From NCBI GenBank assembly GCA_013298625.1, contig JAAFIF010000071.1, positions 1 to 48,003 of the forward strand: a DNA stretch of 48,003 nt, given 5' to 3'. Under the pieces are notes generated by a model, which was not told where the DNA came from, did no database searches, and worked only from the letters and a program-made list of their open reading frames with translations. The first letter of the stretch is position 1. Each line of letters starts with the position of its first letter. Of this stretch, positions 1 through 9,227 are shown in pieces. Origin of the DNA: Myxococcales bacterium. Lineage in GTDB: Bacteria; Myxococcota_A; Polyangia; Polyangiales; Ga0077539. The position numbers and the translations under genes are program-made.

Positions 1-523
1 CAGAAGGAGGGGCGGTCGGCACCGGTCACTCGGGCAACGTCGCTCTCTTTGCCGCGCTCGGTCGCGCTCGGTCCATCGCGTCGTACGCCCCACCGCTGCA
101 CACGCTGAGCGTGGTCGCGCTCAGCGCGACCTTTCGACGCGAGGCTTCGAGCGTCGCTTGCGGCGGGTTTGCCAACCCGCCGTGGAGAAGACCGCTTCTT
201 CACTGGGTCGTACGCTCGTTGCCTTCGCCCGCTGCCAACCCGCCGTGGCGCGAAGAGGTGATTCACCGGGTCGTTCGCTCTTCAGCCGTCGCTAGCGGCG
301 GGTTTGCCAACCCGCCGTGCAGAAGACTGCTTCTTCACCGGGTCGTTCGCTCGTCGCTCTTCACCCGTCGCTAGCGGCGGGTTTGCCAACCCGCCGTGGA
401 GAAACCCGCTTCTTCACCGGGTCGTTCGCTCTTCACACGTCGCTCGCGCCCCGTTCGCCTGCCCGCCGCGGAGCACGCCTTCGCCGCGATCTTCGCCCCG
501 TCGCGTGCATCGCTGCGCGACCG
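1..523. repeat. Non-coding region with tandem hairpin repeats (left array)
   Basis: No convincing gene lies here. From about 160 to 465 there are roughly four diverged units of 65-80 bp. Three begin with a perfect hairpin, GGCGGGTTTGCCAACCCGCC (8-bp arms, TGCC loop), at 162-181, 297-316 and 376-395; a half-copy lies near 231-248. Each hairpin is followed by a conserved tail resembling GTGGAGAAG...CTTCTTCACCGGGTCGTTCGCTC. The segment from the edge to about 160 is also repeated. Both parts reappear in inverted orientation at about 43750-44153. Several frames stay open only because the unit lacks stops; the peptides look like repeat translations, not proteins. Confidence 0.85.
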
Positions 524-1114
524 TCAACGCACAGCGCGAATCGAGCGCAGAAACACGATCACCTTCGCGAGGTCGTCGTCGCTCAAGCGCGAGGTCGGAA
601 TCGGGCGCATCGTCCCGTCGCCGCTGCGAATCACCTGCCGCGTGTGCGCTTCGCTGTCGTTGCGCCCCGTGAGCCGCGGGCCGACTCGGTTGTTGCCGCC
701 GGGATGGCAACGACCACAGGTGCGATCGAAGGCCGCTCTGCCCTCGGCCACCGCTGGGCTCGCGGTCGCAGACGTCGCCGTGGTGGTGCTCGTCGTGCTG
801 CGAACTCCCGTGCCCGTCGGGCGCGATGCGCGCGCGTCGGGGGCAGCTGCGTCCGTCGCAACGACAAGCGCTGCGTCGAGCGCTGCGGCGTCGGGCGCGA
901 TCGTCGGGGCGGCGTCCGCGATCGGCTCGATCGCCGCGCTCACCGCGTCCGGCTCGGGTGCGTCCGGCAGAGCGACAGGCGCAGCGCCCTGCCCGGGATC
1001 GGAGCTCGTTTGCAGTGTTGTGTTGCTCGTCGCTCCCTGGTTCGCGCTACACCGCGTGGCGATGAGCGCGAGCAGCGCGACCGTGGTCGTCCTGATCTTC
1101 ACAGCGCGATGCAT
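524..1114 (-). CDS. Exported monoheme cytochrome c with Asp/Ala-rich linker
   Basis: Predicted 196-residue class I cytochrome c acting in the cell envelope as a small electron carrier. Residues 8-22 form a hydrophobic export signal ending in Cys22, but Arg precedes that Cys, so the lipobox is poor and lipidation is doubtful. Residues 23-120 are a low-complexity Asp/Ala/Pro/Thr linker. The heme motif CGRCH is at 133-137, and the probable axial Met is 169 in GDGTM. The last helix (LSDDDLAKVIVFLRSI) is typical of the c fold. The ATG at 1114 is chosen because it sits directly before the signal peptide; the frame stays open upstream on the antisense of the next gene. It is divergent from the hydrolase gene with only 18 bp between starts. 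The redox partner is unknown. Confidence 0.85.
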   Translation of the reverse strand: MHRAVKIRTTTVALLALIATRCSANQGATSNTTLQTSSDPGQGAAPVALPDAPEPDAVSAAIEPIADAAPTIAPDAAALDAALVVATDAAAPDARASRPTGTGVRSTTSTTTATSATASPAVAEGRAAFDRTCGRCHPGGNNRVGPRLTGRNDSEAHTRQVIRSGDGTMRPIPTSRLSDDDLAKVIVFLRSIRAVR

Positions 1115-1132
1115 ACTGGAAAAGCGACGACA

Positions 1133-1813
1133 ATGAACAGTCCACCCGACGCCCTTCGCGTCCTCTACGTCCACGGCCTCGAGTCCGGCCCGCGCGGAAA
1201 CAAGCCGCGCGCGCTCGAAACCGCGGGATTTCGCGTTGTCTCCGAGCAAATGCCCTGCGGCCAGAAGGCCGTCACCCGCGACCCCGCGGTGATCGCCGGA
1301 GCCATCGGCGCCGTCGCGCTCACCGGCCTCGCCACCGCGCGCTGGGGCCTGCGCGGGCTGAGCGCCGCGCTCGTGACCGCGGCCGCGACGCAGACCTCTG
1401 TGAAGCAAGCGCTCGTGCGACGCATGTTCGAGCGCAGCGTCGCGGTGCAGCTCCGCTCGCTTCGCGACCACCGCATCGACGTCGTGATGGGCTCGTCCTT
1501 CGGCGGCGCGGTCGCGCTCGAACTGCTGCGCCGCGGCGCGTGGAGCGGCCCCACGGTGCTGCTCTGCCCCGCGCACCTGCGCGTGTGCGAGCGCGCTGCG
1601 ACCGCGTGGAAGCCGCTCGATTCGCTGCCCGATCCCGCGCGCGTGATCATCGTGCACGGGCGCGAGGACGAGGTCGTTCCGTACGCGCACTCCGAGCAGC
1701 TCGCGGGCGAGCTCGGCGTCGAGCTCGTCACCGTGAGCGATGATCATCGACTCAGCGCGTCGGCCACCGCCGAAGGCCTCGCCGCGTGGGTGAGGCGCGT
1801 CGCTCGCGCTTGA
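1133..1813 (+). CDS. Alpha/beta hydrolase (YqiA/esterase-like)
   Basis: 226-residue alpha/beta hydrolase, probably a soluble esterase of unknown substrate. The N-terminal LYVHGLESGP supplies the oxyanion-hole region. The nucleophile elbow is GSSFGG with Ser122, the acidic residue is probably Asp179 in HGREDEVVP, and the His is 205 in SDDHR, so the triad is complete and in normal order. The HGxESGPxGxK pattern recalls YqiA-type hydrolases, which supports a small-ester or acyl substrate without defining it. Residues 52-85 form an Ala/Leu/Gly-rich insertion between strand 1 and the elbow, perhaps a lid or a membrane-associating helix. The ATG at 1133 fits the first core strand. The zinc-finger gene follows on the same strand after 46 bp. 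Confidence 0.85.
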   Translation: MNSPPDALRVLYVHGLESGPRGNKPRALETAGFRVVSEQMPCGQKAVTRDPAVIAGAIGAVALTGLATARWGLRGLSAALVTAAATQTSVKQALVRRMFERSVAVQLRSLRDHRIDVVMGSSFGGAVALELLRRGAWSGPTVLLCPAHLRVCERAATAWKPLDSLPDPARVIIVHGREDEVVPYAHSEQLAGELGVELVTVSDDHRLSASATAEGLAAWVRRVARA

Positions 1814-1859
1814 TCGCGCGCTGCCCGCGACGCGAATCGCTACCATCGCCGCGCGACCG

Positions 1860-3254
1860 ATGCGGCCCGACTCGTTCTTCTACACGTACATCACCGAGCG
1901 ACTACCCTGCCGCCGCTGCGGCCGCCCCTTCGCCGACGGAGAGCCCGCCATGCGCGCGGGCAACGACTTCGACCAGCTCCGCTCCGTGTGCGCGCTGCGC
2001 GAGCGCAACGCTGATCCGCGCGCGCAATCGACGCTCTACCACCTGCGCTGCGCCGTGGACGTTCACCCCGTCGCCGCGAGCCACGCCCTCGCACGCAGCC
2101 CCGTGACCATGCAGGGACGCGACGCGATGCACGCGCTCGCCAACGCGCGAATCGCAGCCAAATTGCGGGCGCCCAAGAAGGCGAAGAGACCCGCGCTCGA
2201 GCCCGCGACGGACCTCTCGGGGCGGCCGCGCGTGCGCGTGATCTCGCTCGCGTCCGGCAACGATGTGCTTGCGTCGGAGCCTTCGGACTTGCGAAGAGCG
2301 ACGCTGCTCGACCTGGACACGACCGTGATCGACGGGACGCTCTGCTCGCCGCTGCGCGAGTACGTCCTGCAGCGGCACGAAGCGCCGCAGGACATCGAGC
2401 CCGAGCCAGCGCAGCGGACGGTGGCGGGGATGTTCTGGCAGAAGACCACGGCGGCCGTGGTGGCGACGTACGCGAAGCGGATCGCCGAATGGAGGGCGCT
2501 GGGCCTGCGCTCGCCGGTGCTGGTGATCGTCGGGCCCGGCGCGAGCGACCCCACAGTGCTCGATCCTTTGGTCTTGAAGCTTCGCAAGCAGATCGAGAAG
2601 GCAGGGTTCGACCCCGATGACGCCCCGGTGGTTTCGGGCGAAGCCGTGGACGCGACGCTGCTCGACGCGCTGGCGTTAGCGCTCGACGAGCGATGCGTCG
2701 ACGTGGCCCCCGGGACCAGCGCCGCGCGCGCCGAGAGCGTGATCGTCAACCTCGAGCGCGTCAGCGCAGAGGGCCGCGACGAGGCGTTGATCGCCACGGC
2801 GGGCGCGGCGCTGCGGGTGTACGGGACGGCGTCGCGGGGCGATCGAAGGCGCATTCTGCACGCGATTTTCCAAGGGGCGCGCACGCCAGAGCTCGCGACG
2901 AAGACCGCGGCGCTGCTGCGATCGATCACCGTGGGCCTCCCGCGCGAGGGTCTGACGGAGCTCGCGCGCTCGATGTTGCGCGGGAAGACGAAGCTGCCGA
3001 GCGCGTTCGAGCAGCTCGCGGACTACTGGCGCGTGGGGACGGGCGAGCGCGAGTCGATGCTGCAGCTCTTGCTCGAGACCGTGCGAGACGCGCCGCTGAG
3101 CGATCGTGCGAAGCGTTGCGCCGCGCTGCTGGCGCGAGAGGGCAACGTCGCGATGGCGCCGCAGCTGATGGCGATCATCGACGAGCTCGCGGCTCGCCCC
3201 GCGGAGCGCGCGGTGTTCGAAGGGCTCTTGCGAGCGATCGAAGCGCGGCAATAG
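1860..3254 (+). CDS. Unknown protein with N-terminal CxxC...HxxC zinc finger
   Basis: 464 residues, function not recognised. The N-terminus has a C-x2-C pair (PCRRCG, residues 16-19) and an H-x2-C pair (YHLRC, about residues 60-63). This spacing resembles the PARP-type/treble-clef zinc finger used for nucleic-acid binding, but assignment is by pattern only. A basic stretch rich in Lys/Arg follows (about 90-115). The middle (about 190-270) alternates strands and helices (VLVIVGPGASDP) and may be a Rossmann-like fold. The C-terminal 180 residues are helical and repeat-like. The start ATG directly precedes the finger. It is convergent with the dehydrogenase gene, with 4 bp between stops. A role in DNA or RNA handling is only suggested by the finger. 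Confidence 0.8.
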   Translation: MRPDSFFYTYITERLPCRRCGRPFADGEPAMRAGNDFDQLRSVCALRERNADPRAQSTLYHLRCAVDVHPVAASHALARSPVTMQGRDAMHALANARIAAKLRAPKKAKRPALEPATDLSGRPRVRVISLASGNDVLASEPSDLRRATLLDLDTTVIDGTLCSPLREYVLQRHEAPQDIEPEPAQRTVAGMFWQKTTAAVVATYAKRIAEWRALGLRSPVLVIVGPGASDPTVLDPLVLKLRKQIEKAGFDPDDAPVVSGEAVDATLLDALALALDERCVDVAPGTSAARAESVIVNLERVSAEGRDEALIATAGAALRVYGTASRGDRRRILHAIFQGARTPELATKTAALLRSITVGLPREGLTELARSMLRGKTKLPSAFEQLADYWRVGTGERESMLQLLLETVRDAPLSDRAKRCAALLAREGNVAMAPQLMAIIDELAARPAERAVFEGLLRAIEARQ

Positions 3255-3258
3255 CGGT

Positions 3259-4302
3259 TCAGCGAAGGTCGAGGTCGCGGACCCACGCGAGGGTGCGCGC
3301 GATTCCTTCTTCGGTGGTGACGATCGGCGCGAAGCCGAGCTCGCGCTGGGCGCGGTCGGCGCGAAAGAAGAAGTCCTGCCCGATCACGTACAAATGAAAG
3401 CGATGAAACGGCGGCTCGGCGCCGGTCACGCGATGGACCAGCGCAAACAGGTCCGCGAGCGCGAAGGCGACGCGCTTGGGCAACCTTCGCTTCGGCACCC
3501 GCAGACCCTTGGCCTGCGCGAACGGAACGAGGAAATCGAAGAAGTTCGGCGCGTACCCCTCGGAGACGAAATACGCCCTTCCGCCCACGCGATCGCGGCT
3601 CTCTGCGTCGTGCAGCCGCCCCGCCGCGAGCAAGTGCGCGTGCACGACGTTGTCGACGTACACGCAGTCGAAGCGCGCCGCCGGGTCGCCGATGCCCAGC
3701 GGCATCGCGCCCTTCGCGAACATCCGCAGGCTCTCTGGGATCGCGTGCGGATCGTGCGGCCCGTACACGTGCGTCGGTCGCACGGCGCACACCGCGAGCG
3801 CGTCCGAGTGCGCGCCGAGCGCGAGCTTTTCAGCGGCGATCTTCGTGCGCACGTAATCGTGAATGGGGTCCGCGGGGTACGGGATCGACTCGTCGCCGTC
3901 CGCCACGGGCGCGCGGTCGAGCACGACGTCCTCCGAGCTCGTGTACACGAGGTGCGGGACGCCGACCGCGCGACACGCGTCGATCACGTTGCGCGTGCCC
4001 TGCACGTTGACGGCGTCGATGCTCGGGCGCTTCGAGAGCCCCACGTGCACGACGGACGCGAGGTGAAAGACGGTGTGCGCGCCGTCGAGCGTGGCCCGCA
4101 GCGCCTCGGGCGAGCGCACGTCGCACCAGCGCGCGGTGACGCGATCGGGCAGCGGCCCTTCGAACGGGGCGATGTCCGCGGTCACGATTTCGTCGAACGA
4201 AGGCCACGCGGAGTGCGGCTCGCTCGAGAGCATCTCGACCATTCGCCTGCCGACGAAACCGCTTCCGCCGAGGACGACCGCGCGCTTCTTCTCTGTACCC
4301 AT
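3259..4302 (-). CDS. NAD(P)-dependent epimerase/dehydratase, 3-beta-HSD-like
   Basis: 347-residue extended short-chain dehydrogenase/reductase. The Rossmann nucleotide-binding motif GGSGFVG is at 12-18; the catalytic Tyr150/Lys154 lie in DYVRTKIAAEK and a Ser pair sits at 122-123 (YTSSEDVV). The FHLASVVHVG and NVQGTRNVIDAC segments match the 3-beta-hydroxysteroid dehydrogenase/sterol-4-alpha-carboxylate dehydrogenase branch. The likely reaction is NAD(P)-dependent oxidoreduction of a sterol-like or sugar substrate. Its ATG follows the stop of the zinc-ribbon membrane gene with no gap (TGAATG), so translational coupling is likely. The substrate cannot be read from sequence; a nucleotide-sugar epimerase is the main alternative. 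Confidence 0.9.
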   Translation of the reverse strand: MGTEKKRAVVLGGSGFVGRRMVEMLSSEPHSAWPSFDEIVTADIAPFEGPLPDRVTARWCDVRSPEALRATLDGAHTVFHLASVVHVGLSKRPSIDAVNVQGTRNVIDACRAVGVPHLVYTSSEDVVLDRAPVADGDESIPYPADPIHDYVRTKIAAEKLALGAHSDALAVCAVRPTHVYGPHDPHAIPESLRMFAKGAMPLGIGDPAARFDCVYVDNVVHAHLLAAGRLHDAESRDRVGGRAYFVSEGYAPNFFDFLVPFAQAKGLRVPKRRLPKRVAFALADLFALVHRVTGAEPPFHRFHLYVIGQDFFFRADRAQRELGFAPIVTTEEGIARTLAWVRDLDLR

Positions 4303-5271
4303 TCAGTGGTGCCGCACGATACCGGTGACGTACAGCGCAGCGACAGCAGATGCGACGATGACCAACAACGCGAGCGTGTACATCACGCTCGTGGCAGGCG
4401 GGCTGAGCCCCAGCGGCCTGGCGGGCGACCCCACGAAGCGGACGGTGTGGGATTTTCCCTTCTGCGTGTACGTGACGAGGTAGACGGGCACGCGCTCGAT
4501 CAGCAGGGTCTGCGAGCGAATGCGCCCGTTGTCGGGCAGCGGGTGCTCGCCGAGCAAGCGCTGCGCGGCGAGCTTGACCGCAGGCGATAGCGCTGCGAGC
4601 TGATCGTCTGTGAGGGGGCCTCGCTCGTTGCGCGCCGCGAGCGAGACGACCGGCGCGAGCCCGTCCAGCGGAACCTCTGGGGGCGCCAGCGCCACCACGC
4701 TGCTCTCTTTGTGCGTGTGCCACGAGACCGTGATGCGCTGGATCGTGAAGGCTTGCCCGGAGCTCTTGCAGCTCTTGCACGGGAGCGTCCCGAGCTTGCA
4801 CTTCGCGCAGGGCTGCATCTTGTTGCCGCTGCAGAAGCGACAGAGCTTCGACGCGCCTTTCGTGTCGTTGACGTAGCCAGCTCCATTGCAGGACTCGCAG
4901 GGGACCCGCGTTGTTCCGCCGCACTTGTCGCAGGGCGCTTCGCCTTTGCCCACGCACGCGGGGCACTCGGTGATCGCGCCGCTCTTGGGCTCTTCGATGA
5001 CCGCGCGCGGCTCGTCGAGAAAGGGATCCTCGGGCTTCGCGGGGACGTCCCACAGCATGGTCGCGAGGTCGCGCGGAGGATCCGTGACCTGGTCGGTGGG
5101 CTTGCTCACCACGCGCGCGAGCGTTCGGTACTCGACCGCGGTCTCGAGCCGCGCGCGACGAGAAGACTCGTCGCCGACCTCGCTGACGGTGATGGTCTCG
5201 TCCCTCAACAGCTCGCGCAGCGCGCGCTGGGCGCCCTCGACGTCGAGCTCTACGTCCGTTGCGTTTGTCAT
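4303..5271 (-). CDS. DnaJ-type zinc-ribbon protein with C-terminal membrane anchor
   Basis: 322 residues. The core holds six CxxC pairs, at about 103-106, 114-117, 125-128, 144-147, 155-158 and 165-168, several followed by GxG/G as in the DnaJ cysteine-rich domain. No J domain is present. The N-terminal 100 residues are acidic and polar. A beta-rich region of about 110 residues follows the zinc core, and a single hydrophobic segment near 292-314 ends in a short polar tail. This suggests a tail-anchored protein with a cytosolic zinc domain. It is immediately upstream of, and contiguous with, the dehydrogenase gene (TGAATG). A role as a redox or folding helper for a membrane-associated enzyme is possible but unproven. 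Confidence 0.85.
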   Translation of the reverse strand: MTNATDVELDVEGAQRALRELLRDETITVSEVGDESSRRARLETAVEYRTLARVVSKPTDQVTDPPRDLATMLWDVPAKPEDPFLDEPRAVIEEPKSGAITECPACVGKGEAPCDKCGGTTRVPCESCNGAGYVNDTKGASKLCRFCSGNKMQPCAKCKLGTLPCKSCKSSGQAFTIQRITVSWHTHKESSVVALAPPEVPLDGLAPVVSLAARNERGPLTDDQLAALSPAVKLAAQRLLGEHPLPDNGRIRSQTLLIERVPVYLVTYTQKGKSHTVRFVGSPARPLGLSPPATSVMYTLALLVIVASAVAALYVTGIVRHH

Positions 5272-5281
5272 TCGAGCGCGC

Positions 5282-5707
5282 TCAGCGGCCCATCAAGCGC
5301 GAGATGAAGAACACAAACGCGATCAGCACCATGTGGCTCGCGAGGTTGGCGACCACCGCGGTGGCGAGCACCTTGGTGTCGAGCTTCTTGGGCTCGACGG
5401 CGCGCAGCTGATCGCCGGCGCCGAGGCGCGAGAGGGAGATGTACACGCCGATCTCCGTGGCCAACACCACGGCGCCCCACGCGACGAGCTCGAGCAGCGG
5501 CAGCGGCTCGGTGAACGCGAGCTGCATCAGCTCGAAGCGACCTGGCATGAACGCGCTGGCCGTCGCCACGGTCGCGTCGCGGATGCAGCGGTCGCTCGGG
5601 CCCCAGCGAAAGAGCTTGAGCACGATGGCCTCGACGCCCGCGGTCGTCGCGAAGAGCACGAAGAGCACGGCGAGCGCGATCAAGATCACGGGCAACGGGA
5701 CGGACAT
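5282..5707 (-). CDS. Small membrane protein of unknown function
   Basis: 141 residues with three clear hydrophobic segments, at about 7-28, 71-93 and 113-136, and a polar loop between the first two. No family was recognised. The ATG at 5707 starts the first membrane helix directly; a GTG two codons upstream is an alternative. It lies 10 bp upstream of the zinc-ribbon membrane gene on the same strand, so the three genes 5707 to 3259 probably form one operon. The many charged residues in the 93-112 loop would be cytoplasmic by the positive-inside rule, giving an N-out/C-in topology; this is inference only. Confidence 0.75.
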   Translation of the reverse strand: MSVPLPVILIALAVLFVLFATTAGVEAIVLKLFRWGPSDRCIRDATVATASAFMPGRFELMQLAFTEPLPLLELVAWGAVVLATEIGVYISLSRLGAGDQLRAVEPKKLDTKVLATAVVANLASHMVLIAFVFFISRLMGR

Positions 5708-5761
5708 GAGCACGAGTGTAGCGCACGAATCGCGCGATCGTTGCCGGGTCGAAGACGGCGA

Positions 5762-8692
5762 TCAGAAGGGGGTCCCGAGCATTCCGTACACTTGCGTGGC
5801 CGCGTCTTTGCCGCGCAGCCCCTGCGCGAAGCCCACGCGCACAGTTGTCGTAATGAAGTAGCCCCACACGAGGTCGGCGAAGAGCTCGGCGCCGGTGCCC
5901 ATGGCCATGTTTTCAAGATTGCCGCGGCCGTACCACGCGTCGCCGACATCGAAGAACACCCCGCCCCACAGGCGCGCGAAGTACACGGGCAGCGTCGTGA
6001 CGCCGCGGTCCACTTGCACGAGGGGAAACCGGTACTCGACGTTGGCCTGATAAAACGCGCTCCCTGTGCGCGCCGCGGGAGCGTATCCGCGCAGCGGCGT
6101 GGACGAGCCGTACGCGAGCGACGGCAGGGACGTGACGAACGCGACGGGGTCGAAGTTGGGGTAGCCGCCGATCGAGAAGAACGCTGCTTCGCCGCGCGCG
6201 AGCGTTCCGATCCCGCCCGCGGCGCGCAGGGCGAGGACGTGGTGGTAGCGGTTGAGCCGAAACGGCATGGGGATGTAGCCCGCGATCGCCGCGCTCACGT
6301 CGAAGGACGAGCTCTGCCCGCCGAGCGCGCGATCCGACGCGTGCACCGAGAGAGAGCCCTCGTACCCTTCGTGCGAAGAGATGTCGTACGTGTACCGCTG
6401 CGTGCGCGAGAAGCTCCACGCCGCGCGGATGCGCCCGTCCACCACGCGCGACGGGACGACAGGCGGCAGCTCGGCCGGGTCGTATTGGTTCGCCCCCGCG
6501 ATGGTGCCCGCGGGCCCCGCGTAGCTCAGCGTGTAGCCCAGCGACAGCGCGCTGCTCTGAAACAGCTGCGGAAACGCGATCGACACGCCCACGTCCCCCA
6601 CCCAGCGCTCGTACGGATACGCCACCTCTCCGCTCGGCAACGCGACGGTCGCGCGCTGCACCGTGCGCGCGACGCGCGCCACCAGCGACGGCCGCAGCCC
6701 GCGATACGCGTAGGACAAGTCGAACGTCGGGTTGAAGCCCACGAACCCCACGCCCGCGCGCAGCGCCCAGTTGTGCACGCCCAAGATGTCGCTCGCCTGC
6801 GTGGTGACCGCCACGGTGGGACCAAAGCCATCGTCGGAGACCTCTGCGATCCACGTCCTGGGGTGCAACGATCGCAGGGCGTTGTAGGGCTGATCGGTGA
6901 CGGTGACGTCGGGCGCGATGATCGCGTGCTCGCGGTGCGGCGCCTCTGGGCCGGGCTCGATCCACCGCGACGGATCCCAGCGCAAACGAAAGAGATCGTA
7001 GCCGCGGTGCGTGTAGCCCACGTACACGATCCAGCGCCCGTCCGGAGAGACATCGGGCATGAAGGCGCCGCTGATCACGTTGGTGACCTGCCGCGTGCGC
7101 CCCGTGGCGAGCTCGGTCGCGTAGAGGTTCGAGATGCCGGTGCGGTCCGACGAATAGAGCACGTAGCGGCCGTCGGGGCTGAAGACGGGCTGCATGTCGA
7201 CGGCGCGGTCGCGAGTGATGTCTCGGATCGCGCCGGTGCTTCGATCGAGTACGCGGATGTCTCGGTAGCCGCCGCGCTGCCAGTGAGAGAAGGCGATCTT
7301 GCTTCCGTCCGGCGAGTACCTGGGCGTGTAGGCTTGCTCGAAGCGGCGGCCCGTCACGATGGGGCGCGAGCGGCGCTCGGCGAACGAGTATTCGTGCAGC
7401 GTTTGGGTGCCGCGAAAGTTCACGGTGTACGCGACGTGATCGCCGTCTGGAGACCAGTCGGGATACAGCGTGCGCGCGCCGTGCGTGAGCTGCGTGGCTT
7501 CTCCGACGCGGCGCAGTCGGCCGTCAGGCTCGCGCTCGATCGTCCCAGTGTACAGGTCACGAAACGCGTAGATCCCGCGGTAGTACCCGACGTCCGAGCG
7601 GACGAAGCGCGCGCGGTCGGGGGACATGCTCCAGCCCGAGGTGGTCCCGATCCACGCTTGTTCGCGGGGCGTTGGGCGCGCGGCGTCCACGTCGATCGCG
7701 CGAAACATCGCGTGCGATCGGCCGTCGCCCGACTGGTACACGACCGTGCGCGCGTCGAAGAACTTCGGGTACGCGATTTCTTCGCCCTGAAACGTGATGC
7801 GCTCGCCCTCGATGCGTCCGCGCGCGTCGACTTCGGCCCGCTGCCGCTCGTAGTGCGCGCGGGTGTGCGCGAGGTACTCGGGCCAGAGCTCCTCCCACGT
7901 GCGGCCCGTCGCGCGCTGCAGCGAGCGATTGACGCCGTACGGGATGAGCTGCGAGCCGTAGTCCGTGGACACGCGCGCGAACGCGTCGCGGCCGAAGCGA
8001 TCGACGACGTAGCCGACAAACGTGCTTCCGTAGAGGTACCAGAGCGTCCCGTGCGGCCAGCGATTGGGACCGGTCGAGAGCTGGTCGATCGTGACGAAGT
8101 TGTTCTCGAGCGCGTCGGCGCGGAGATACATGTCCCAGACCGACGAGTGCAGGCGCCCCGCTGAAGTGAGCCGCGATTCGTAGTACGTCGCGATGCCCTC
8201 GAGCAGCCAGCGGGGCTGCACGAGGTTGGGGGGATAGAGCTTTCCGAAGATCGCGTTGATGAGCGCGGGGAGGCCCGAAATGTTGTCCGCGTGCGCGACG
8301 TGCGTGAACTCGTGGGTGACGAGCGTCTGCAGCCAGTCGTCGAAGTCACCGAGCGTCGAGAGGTCCTCGGGCGCGGTGACGTACAGGGTCATCTGGTTGT
8401 ACGGGACCGAGTTGGCGAAGCCGTTGGCGTCGTCGGTCACGTCCATGAGCGTGACCTCGGTGACCTGCACGGGGCGACGGCCCATGTAGTCGCCGAGCCG
8501 GGCGTACACGGCCTCGCTGGTGTTGATCACCTTCTGCGCGGCCTCGCGCAGCCCCTGGTGATAGTGCACGCGAAAGTGCGCGCTCTCGAGGGTGCGCCAC
8601 ACGAGCGTGGGGTCGTTGACCTGCGCGCGCGCCGCGCCCGACGCGGTCGCGATCGAGAGGGCAGCGGTCAGGGCTGTGAGCGTTCGGCGCAC
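5762..8692 (-). CDS. Exported gluzincin peptidase, TolB-like propeller, outer-membrane barrel fusion
   Basis: 976 residues. Residues 1-23 are a signal peptide ending ARAQ. Residues 30-300 form a zinc-peptidase domain of the MA clan: HEFTH at 127-131 with Glu165 in WLLEGIATYYES as probable third ligand. Residues 300-620 contain WD40-like/TolB-type beta-propeller repeats (for example SPDGRYVLYSS and SPDGRWIVYVG). The C-terminal 330 residues alternate amphipathic strands, resemble BamA/Omp85-type surface antigens and end in Phe, the usual last residue of an outer-membrane barrel. The protein should sit in the outer membrane with the peptidase and propeller in the periplasm. The start is GTG at 8692. 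The substrate is unknown; a protein-degrading or envelope-assembly role is inferred. Confidence 0.85.
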   Translation of the reverse strand: MRRTLTALTAALSIATASGAARAQVNDPTLVWRTLESAHFRVHYHQGLREAAQKVINTSEAVYARLGDYMGRRPVQVTEVTLMDVTDDANGFANSVPYNQMTLYVTAPEDLSTLGDFDDWLQTLVTHEFTHVAHADNISGLPALINAIFGKLYPPNLVQPRWLLEGIATYYESRLTSAGRLHSSVWDMYLRADALENNFVTIDQLSTGPNRWPHGTLWYLYGSTFVGYVVDRFGRDAFARVSTDYGSQLIPYGVNRSLQRATGRTWEELWPEYLAHTRAHYERQRAEVDARGRIEGERITFQGEEIAYPKFFDARTVVYQSGDGRSHAMFRAIDVDAARPTPREQAWIGTTSGWSMSPDRARFVRSDVGYYRGIYAFRDLYTGTIEREPDGRLRRVGEATQLTHGARTLYPDWSPDGDHVAYTVNFRGTQTLHEYSFAERRSRPIVTGRRFEQAYTPRYSPDGSKIAFSHWQRGGYRDIRVLDRSTGAIRDITRDRAVDMQPVFSPDGRYVLYSSDRTGISNLYATELATGRTRQVTNVISGAFMPDVSPDGRWIVYVGYTHRGYDLFRLRWDPSRWIEPGPEAPHREHAIIAPDVTVTDQPYNALRSLHPRTWIAEVSDDGFGPTVAVTTQASDILGVHNWALRAGVGFVGFNPTFDLSYAYRGLRPSLVARVARTVQRATVALPSGEVAYPYERWVGDVGVSIAFPQLFQSSALSLGYTLSYAGPAGTIAGANQYDPAELPPVVPSRVVDGRIRAAWSFSRTQRYTYDISSHEGYEGSLSVHASDRALGGQSSSFDVSAAIAGYIPMPFRLNRYHHVLALRAAGGIGTLARGEAAFFSIGGYPNFDPVAFVTSLPSLAYGSSTPLRGYAPAARTGSAFYQANVEYRFPLVQVDRGVTTLPVYFARLWGGVFFDVGDAWYGRGNLENMAMGTGAELFADLVWGYFITTTVRVGFAQGLRGKDAATQVYGMLGTPF

Positions 8693-8746
8693 GGTGCGAG
8701 CGCCGCGAGCGTAGCGCGTACGAGCAGAGATACGGGCGAAGAGTCT

Positions 8747-9094
8747 TCAGGCCTTCGCGACGACGCGCAGGGGCGCGTTGCGGAGGTAGTCGCTGATGCG
8801 GTTCTTGTCGCTGTCGCGGAGGTCGACGAAGCGCAGGCCCATGCCGAGCTCGCGCGAGGTGGCCGGGACGACCTCGCCCTTGACGCGCAGGGGCTCAGCG
8901 TCGCCGGGGAGGCGGAGGTCGATCTCGACGACCGTTCCAGGAGCGTGCGGGAGCGTACGCTCGAGAAAGAGTCCTCCGGTCGACAGGTTGGTGGCGCGCT
9001 GAAAGTACAGCGCGTCGTCGGTGTGCTCTTCGACCCAGAGGTCGATGGTCACGCGCGTCTCGTTGCGTCGCTCGACGGGGTTGCTCTCGATCAT
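8747..9094 (-). CDS. Single-domain PilZ protein (c-di-GMP receptor)
   Basis: 115 residues, almost entirely one PilZ domain. The RxxxR motif is R10-N-E-T-R14 and the second motif NLSTGG (N/D-x-S-x-x-G) is at 36-41, followed by GLFLE. Both c-di-GMP contact motifs are intact, so ligand binding is expected. The remainder forms the beta-barrel (VVEIDLRLPG, VKGEVV, LGMGLRFV) and a C-terminal helix. Free-standing PilZ proteins act as adaptors on motility, polysaccharide or regulatory targets. It lies 54 bp upstream of the propeller-barrel gene on the same strand, so co-transcription is possible. The partner is unknown. Confidence 0.9.
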   Translation of the reverse strand: MIESNPVERRNETRVTIDLWVEEHTDDALYFQRATNLSTGGLFLERTLPHAPGTVVEIDLRLPGDAEPLRVKGEVVPATSRELGMGLRFVDLRDSDKNRISDYLRNAPLRVVAKA

Positions 9095-9227
9095 GGTTCA
9101 TCGGCGGTAGTACGAACGCCTCGGGCTCGTCCAATTACGCGCAGCGGGCGAGCGGCGCTCGACGCGCGAGCGGGAGCTCCGTCGAAAACTGGCGTCTGCG
9201 CTCGCAGGTGTGTCACTCGCACGGTTG